Below are positions 6,838-7,781 of a DNA stretch of 7,781 nucleotides, in pieces. Both the position numbers and the translations under genes were made by a program. Below the pieces are notes generated by a model. It did not search any database. It had not been told where the DNA came from and saw nothing but the letters and a program-made list of their open reading frames with translations. This DNA is from Coriobacteriia bacterium. GTDB taxonomy: Bacteria > Actinomycetota > Coriobacteriia > Anaerosomatales > SLCP01. Where the stretch lies: positions 1 to 7,781 of the forward strand of contig SKKZ01000216.1 of the NCBI GenBank assembly GCA_007123455.1. Direction: 5' to 3'. The stretch's first letter is position 1. Each line of letters opens with the position of its first letter.

Positions 6838-6912
6838 GCTGGCGTAGCTCAATGGCAGAGCAACTGCCTTGTAAGCAGTAGGTTGTGGGTTCGACTCCCT
6901 CCGCCAGCTCCA
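6838..6912 (+). tRNA. trnT: tRNA-Thr (anticodon TGT)
   Basis: The 75-nt gene folds as a cloverleaf: acceptor GCTGGCG/CGCCAGC (perfect 7 bp), D stem GCTC/GAGC, anticodon stem ACTGC/GCAGT with loop CTTGTAA, and T loop TTCGACT. The anticodon TGT is at 6870-6872, reading ACA and probably other ACN codons. CCA is encoded (6910-6912) after discriminator T. The T stem GTGGG/CCCTC carries a T-T mismatch at its second pair, which is atypical but tolerable. The gene is framed by its own promoter and terminator. Confidence 0.96.
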
Positions 6913-6923
6913 CTCGGACACAC

Positions 6924-6957
6924 GGCTCCGGCGACACTGCGCCGGAGCCTTTGCTTT
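6924..6957 (+). terminator. Intrinsic terminator after tRNA-Thr(TGT)
   Basis: GGCTCCGGCG (6924-6933) and CGCCGGAGCC (6940-6949) form a perfect 10-bp GC-rich stem with a 6-nt loop. It is followed by TTTGCTTT (6950-6957). It starts 12 nt after the tRNA 3' end and should end both the tRNA transcript and any read-through from sigH. Confidence 0.88.
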
Positions 6958-7009
6958 GGAGCCGGCTTCACGAAGCGCGTACGGTGTCGCGTAGTCGTGG
7001 CAGATGCGC

Positions 7010-7037
7010 GTGCCAACGGCCGAGCATGGGCTAGAAT
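7010..7037 (+). promoter_or_regulatory. Possible upstream promoter (P1) of the tRNA-tuf unit
   Basis: TAGAAT (7032-7037), 5 of 6 matches to TATAAT, has GTGCCA (7010-7015), 4 of 6 matches to TTGACA, at a 16-nt spacing. It would give a long leader of about 120 nt before tRNA-Tyr. The rest of 6958-7063 holds no gene; it contains an 8-bp palindrome AGCCGGCT at 6960-6967 and the inverted repeat at 7042-7055. Confidence 0.3.
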
Positions 7038-7041
7038 GGGT

Positions 7042-7055
7042 ACGCCCGGGGGCGT
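7042..7055 (+). repeat. 14-bp inverted repeat upstream of the tRNA-tuf promoter
   Basis: ACGCCC (7042-7047) and GGGCGT (7050-7055) are perfect reverse complements around GG. The element sits 8 nt before the TTGACA of the main tRNA promoter and just after the possible P1 start. It could be a regulator site or a chance GC-rich palindrome. Confidence 0.35.
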
Positions 7056-7063
7056 TGTCGTCG

Positions 7064-7093
7064 TTGACACTCGAAGAATCGATGGAGTACTAT
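7064..7093 (+). promoter_or_regulatory. Main promoter of tRNA-Tyr/Thr/Met and probably tuf
   Basis: A perfect TTGACA (7064-7069) is followed after 18 nt by TACTAT (7088-7093), 4 of 6 matches. Transcription would start near 7100, about 63 nt before tRNA-Tyr. No terminator is visible between here and tuf, so the three tRNAs and tuf may be cotranscribed. Confidence 0.6.
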
Positions 7094-7162
7094 CCGTATG
7101 CCTTTCCGCCGAGCTTGTCTTGGCGTGCAACTTGATAAGAGTAGAGAGCGTCTTTTTTTTGT

Positions 7163-7247
7163 GGGGGTGTGCCCGAGTGGCTAAAGGGGACGGGCTGTAA
7201 ACCCGTTGGCTATGCCTACCCAGGTTCGAATCCTGGCGCCCCCACCA
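7163..7247 (+). tRNA. trnY: tRNA-Tyr (anticodon GTA)
   Basis: This 85-nt class II tRNA has acceptor GGGGGTG/CGCCCCC with one G-T pair, anticodon stem ACGGG/CCCGT with loop CTGTAAA (anticodon GTA at 7197-7199), and T stem CCAGG/CCTGG. A long variable arm (7207-7219) contains GGC/GCC pairing, as expected for bacterial tRNA-Tyr. Discriminator A and CCA are encoded at 7244-7247. An eight-T run (7153-7160) lies two bases upstream of the mature 5' end. Confidence 0.97.
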
Positions 7248-7256
7248 GCGAAGTAT

Positions 7257-7286
7257 CACGCGGGAGATATCGATTCTCCCGTCGTG
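7257..7286 (+). other. Stem-loop between tRNA-Tyr and tRNA-Thr(GGT)
   Basis: CGGGAGA (7261-7267) pairs perfectly with TCTCCCG (7275-7281) around a 7-nt loop. CACG (7257-7260) and CGTG (7283-7286) extend it to 11 bp with a single bulged T at 7282. No T-run follows, so it is more likely a processing or spacer structure in a polycistronic tRNA precursor than a terminator. Confidence 0.55.
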
Positions 7287-7290
7287 TCAT

Positions 7291-7367
<77 letters not shown>

Positions 7368-7410
7368 TATTCCCGGTCGAGCAGGCTCCCTGGGGCAGGC
7401 CGGCTGATAC

Positions 7411-7486
7411 GGCGGTGTAGCTCAGCGGTTAGAGCACACGGTTCATACCCGTGGAGTCACTGGTTCGAATCCAGTCACCGCTACCA
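7411..7486 (+). tRNA. trnM: tRNA-Met (anticodon CAT), elongator type
   Basis: The 76-nt cloverleaf has acceptor GGCGGTG/CACCGCT with a terminal G-T pair, D stem GCTC/GAGC, anticodon stem CACGG/CCGTG with loop TTCATAC (anticodon CAT at 7444-7446), and T stem ACTGG/CCAGT. CCA is encoded at 7484-7486. It lacks the unpaired first acceptor position and the three consecutive G-C pairs in the anticodon stem that mark initiator tRNA. It resembles elongator Met rather than lysidine-modified Ile2 tRNA; that last distinction is by overall sequence similarity. Confidence 0.92.
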
Positions 7487-7491
7487 GGTCA

Positions 7492-7515
7492 CACACGACG
7501 GGCTCGTGTGGCCCG
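7492..7515 (+). other. Overlapping alternative hairpins at the start of the tuf leader
   Basis: CACACGA (7492-7498) pairs with TCGTGTG (7504-7510), leaving loop CGGGC. That loop is itself the exact complement of GCCCG (7511-7515). The two pairings cross and leave no linker nucleotides, so a full pseudoknot looks sterically impossible and they would be mutually exclusive. Located 6 nt after tRNA-Met, this could be a processing or regulatory element. Confidence 0.4.
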
Positions 7516-7536
7516 CGCGTTTCGAGTACGGACATA

Positions 7537-7545
7537 TGGGATAGT
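7537..7545 (+). promoter_or_regulatory. Possible tuf-proximal extended -10 promoter
   Basis: GATAGT (7540-7545) is preceded by TG at 7537-7538, giving an extended -10. It is the same hexamer as in the cysE promoter. No convincing -35 is present at 16-18 nt upstream. If used, it would allow tuf transcription apart from the tRNAs, with a leader of about 75 nt. Confidence 0.3.
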
Positions 7546-7576
7546 AGGAATGAGAGCATCTTGAAGGCGGATTGAA

Positions 7577-7595
7577 ATCGGCCGGGGTGGCCGGT
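7577..7595 (+). other. tuf leader hairpin
   Basis: CGGCC (7579-7583) pairs with GGCCG (7589-7593) around loop GGGGT; one T-G and one A-T pair extend the stem to 7 bp. It lies about 20 nt upstream of the tuf Shine-Dalgarno sequence. It is not followed by a T-run and does not cover the ribosome-binding site. Confidence 0.35.
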
Positions 7596-7607
7596 GCCGT
7601 TGGAAAG

Positions 7608-7625
7608 GTCTCGTAAGGAGGAGAC
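7608..7625 (+). promoter_or_regulatory. tuf ribosome-binding site displayed in a hairpin loop
   Basis: The Shine-Dalgarno AAGGAGG (7615-7621) lies 6 nt before ATG 7628. GTCTC (7608-7612) and GAGAC (7621-7625) can form a 5-bp stem, extendable by one G-T pair, whose 8-nt loop holds AAGGAG. The start codon follows just outside the stem. The Shine-Dalgarno is certain; the hairpin's relevance is inference. Confidence 0.6.
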
Positions 7626-7627
7626 TC

Positions 7628-7781
7628 ATGGCCAAGAAGAAGTTCGAGCGTACCAAGCCGCACGTCAACGTCGGCACCATCGGTCACGTCGACCATGGCA
7701 AGACCACGCTCACCGCGGCGATCACCAAGACGCTTGCCGAGAAGGGCTATGCGGACTTTACGCCGTTCGACCAGATCGACA
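7628..7781 (+). CDS. tuf: Translation elongation factor Tu, 3' end missing
   Basis: EF-Tu is the GTPase that delivers aminoacyl-tRNA to the ribosomal A site. Only the first 51 codons and one further base are present. They show the invariant N-terminus (MAKKKFERTKPHVNVGTIGH) and the P-loop GHVDHGKT at residues 19-26, which binds GTP phosphates. The frame is open to the right edge. ATG 7628 is fixed by AAGGAGG at 7615-7621 and by the family N-terminus. It lies downstream of three tRNAs without an intervening terminator, so cotranscription with them is likely; leader structures at 7492-7515, 7577-7595 and 7608-7625 may tune it. Confidence 0.98.
   Translation, partial: MAKKKFERTKPHVNVGTIGHVDHGKTTLTAAITKTLAEKGYADFTPFDQID

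Noticed and set aside
6849..7259. Antisense open frame covering tRNA-Thr(TGT) and tRNA-Tyr
   Set aside because: Its translated segments such as RQDSNLGRHSQRV and RRESNPQPTAY-like stretches are the familiar spurious translations of tRNA complements found in many databases.

Overview
The window is a high-GC bacterial chromosome segment with every recognisable gene on the + strand. The gene order (PIN/TRAM protein, ispD, ispF, cysE, cysS, rlmB, yacP, sigH, tRNAs, tuf) is the conserved yacL-to-sigH block of Gram-positive bacteria. The ispD-ispF-cysS-rlmB core is also found in actinobacteria, while cysE, yacP and a Spo0H-type sigma factor in this block recall Bacillota. High GC, several GTG starts and the EF-Tu N-terminus suggest a deep actinobacterial lineage such as Coriobacteriia or a relative. 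That placement is inference; no rRNA or phylogeny is available here.

Layout: (1) 2-2263, a left-truncated membrane PIN/TRAM protein followed by ispD and ispF with overlapping ends, which would be one transcript. IspD and IspF are two steps of the MEP isoprenoid pathway. (2) 2264-2428, an intergenic region with a hairpin after ispF and a near-consensus promoter whose spacer is a palindrome. (3) 2429-5963, cysE-cysS-rlmB-yacP, spaced by 12 nt, 5 nt and a 4-nt overlap. This operon joins cysteine precursor synthesis, cysteine charging of tRNA, a SpoU-type RNA 2'-O-methyltransferase and a NYN-domain nuclease. (4) 5964-6791, sigH with its own promoter and leader. (5) 6798-6957, a compact tRNA-Thr(TGT) unit with its own promoter and a strong intrinsic terminator. 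(6) 6958-7781, a promoter region, then tRNA-Tyr(GTA), tRNA-Thr(GGT), tRNA-Met(CAT) and the start of tuf (EF-Tu), cut by the right edge.

Most of the window is housekeeping, and I see no convincing undescribed system, mobile element, CRISPR array or defence locus. The points worth a second look are regulatory or comparative: the palindrome inside the cysE promoter, structured leader elements before tuf (one placing the Shine-Dalgarno sequence in a hairpin loop), the inter-tRNA stem, the Spo0H-type sigma factor, and tRNA-tuf synteny resembling the E. coli thrU-tyrU-glyT-thrT-tufB cluster.
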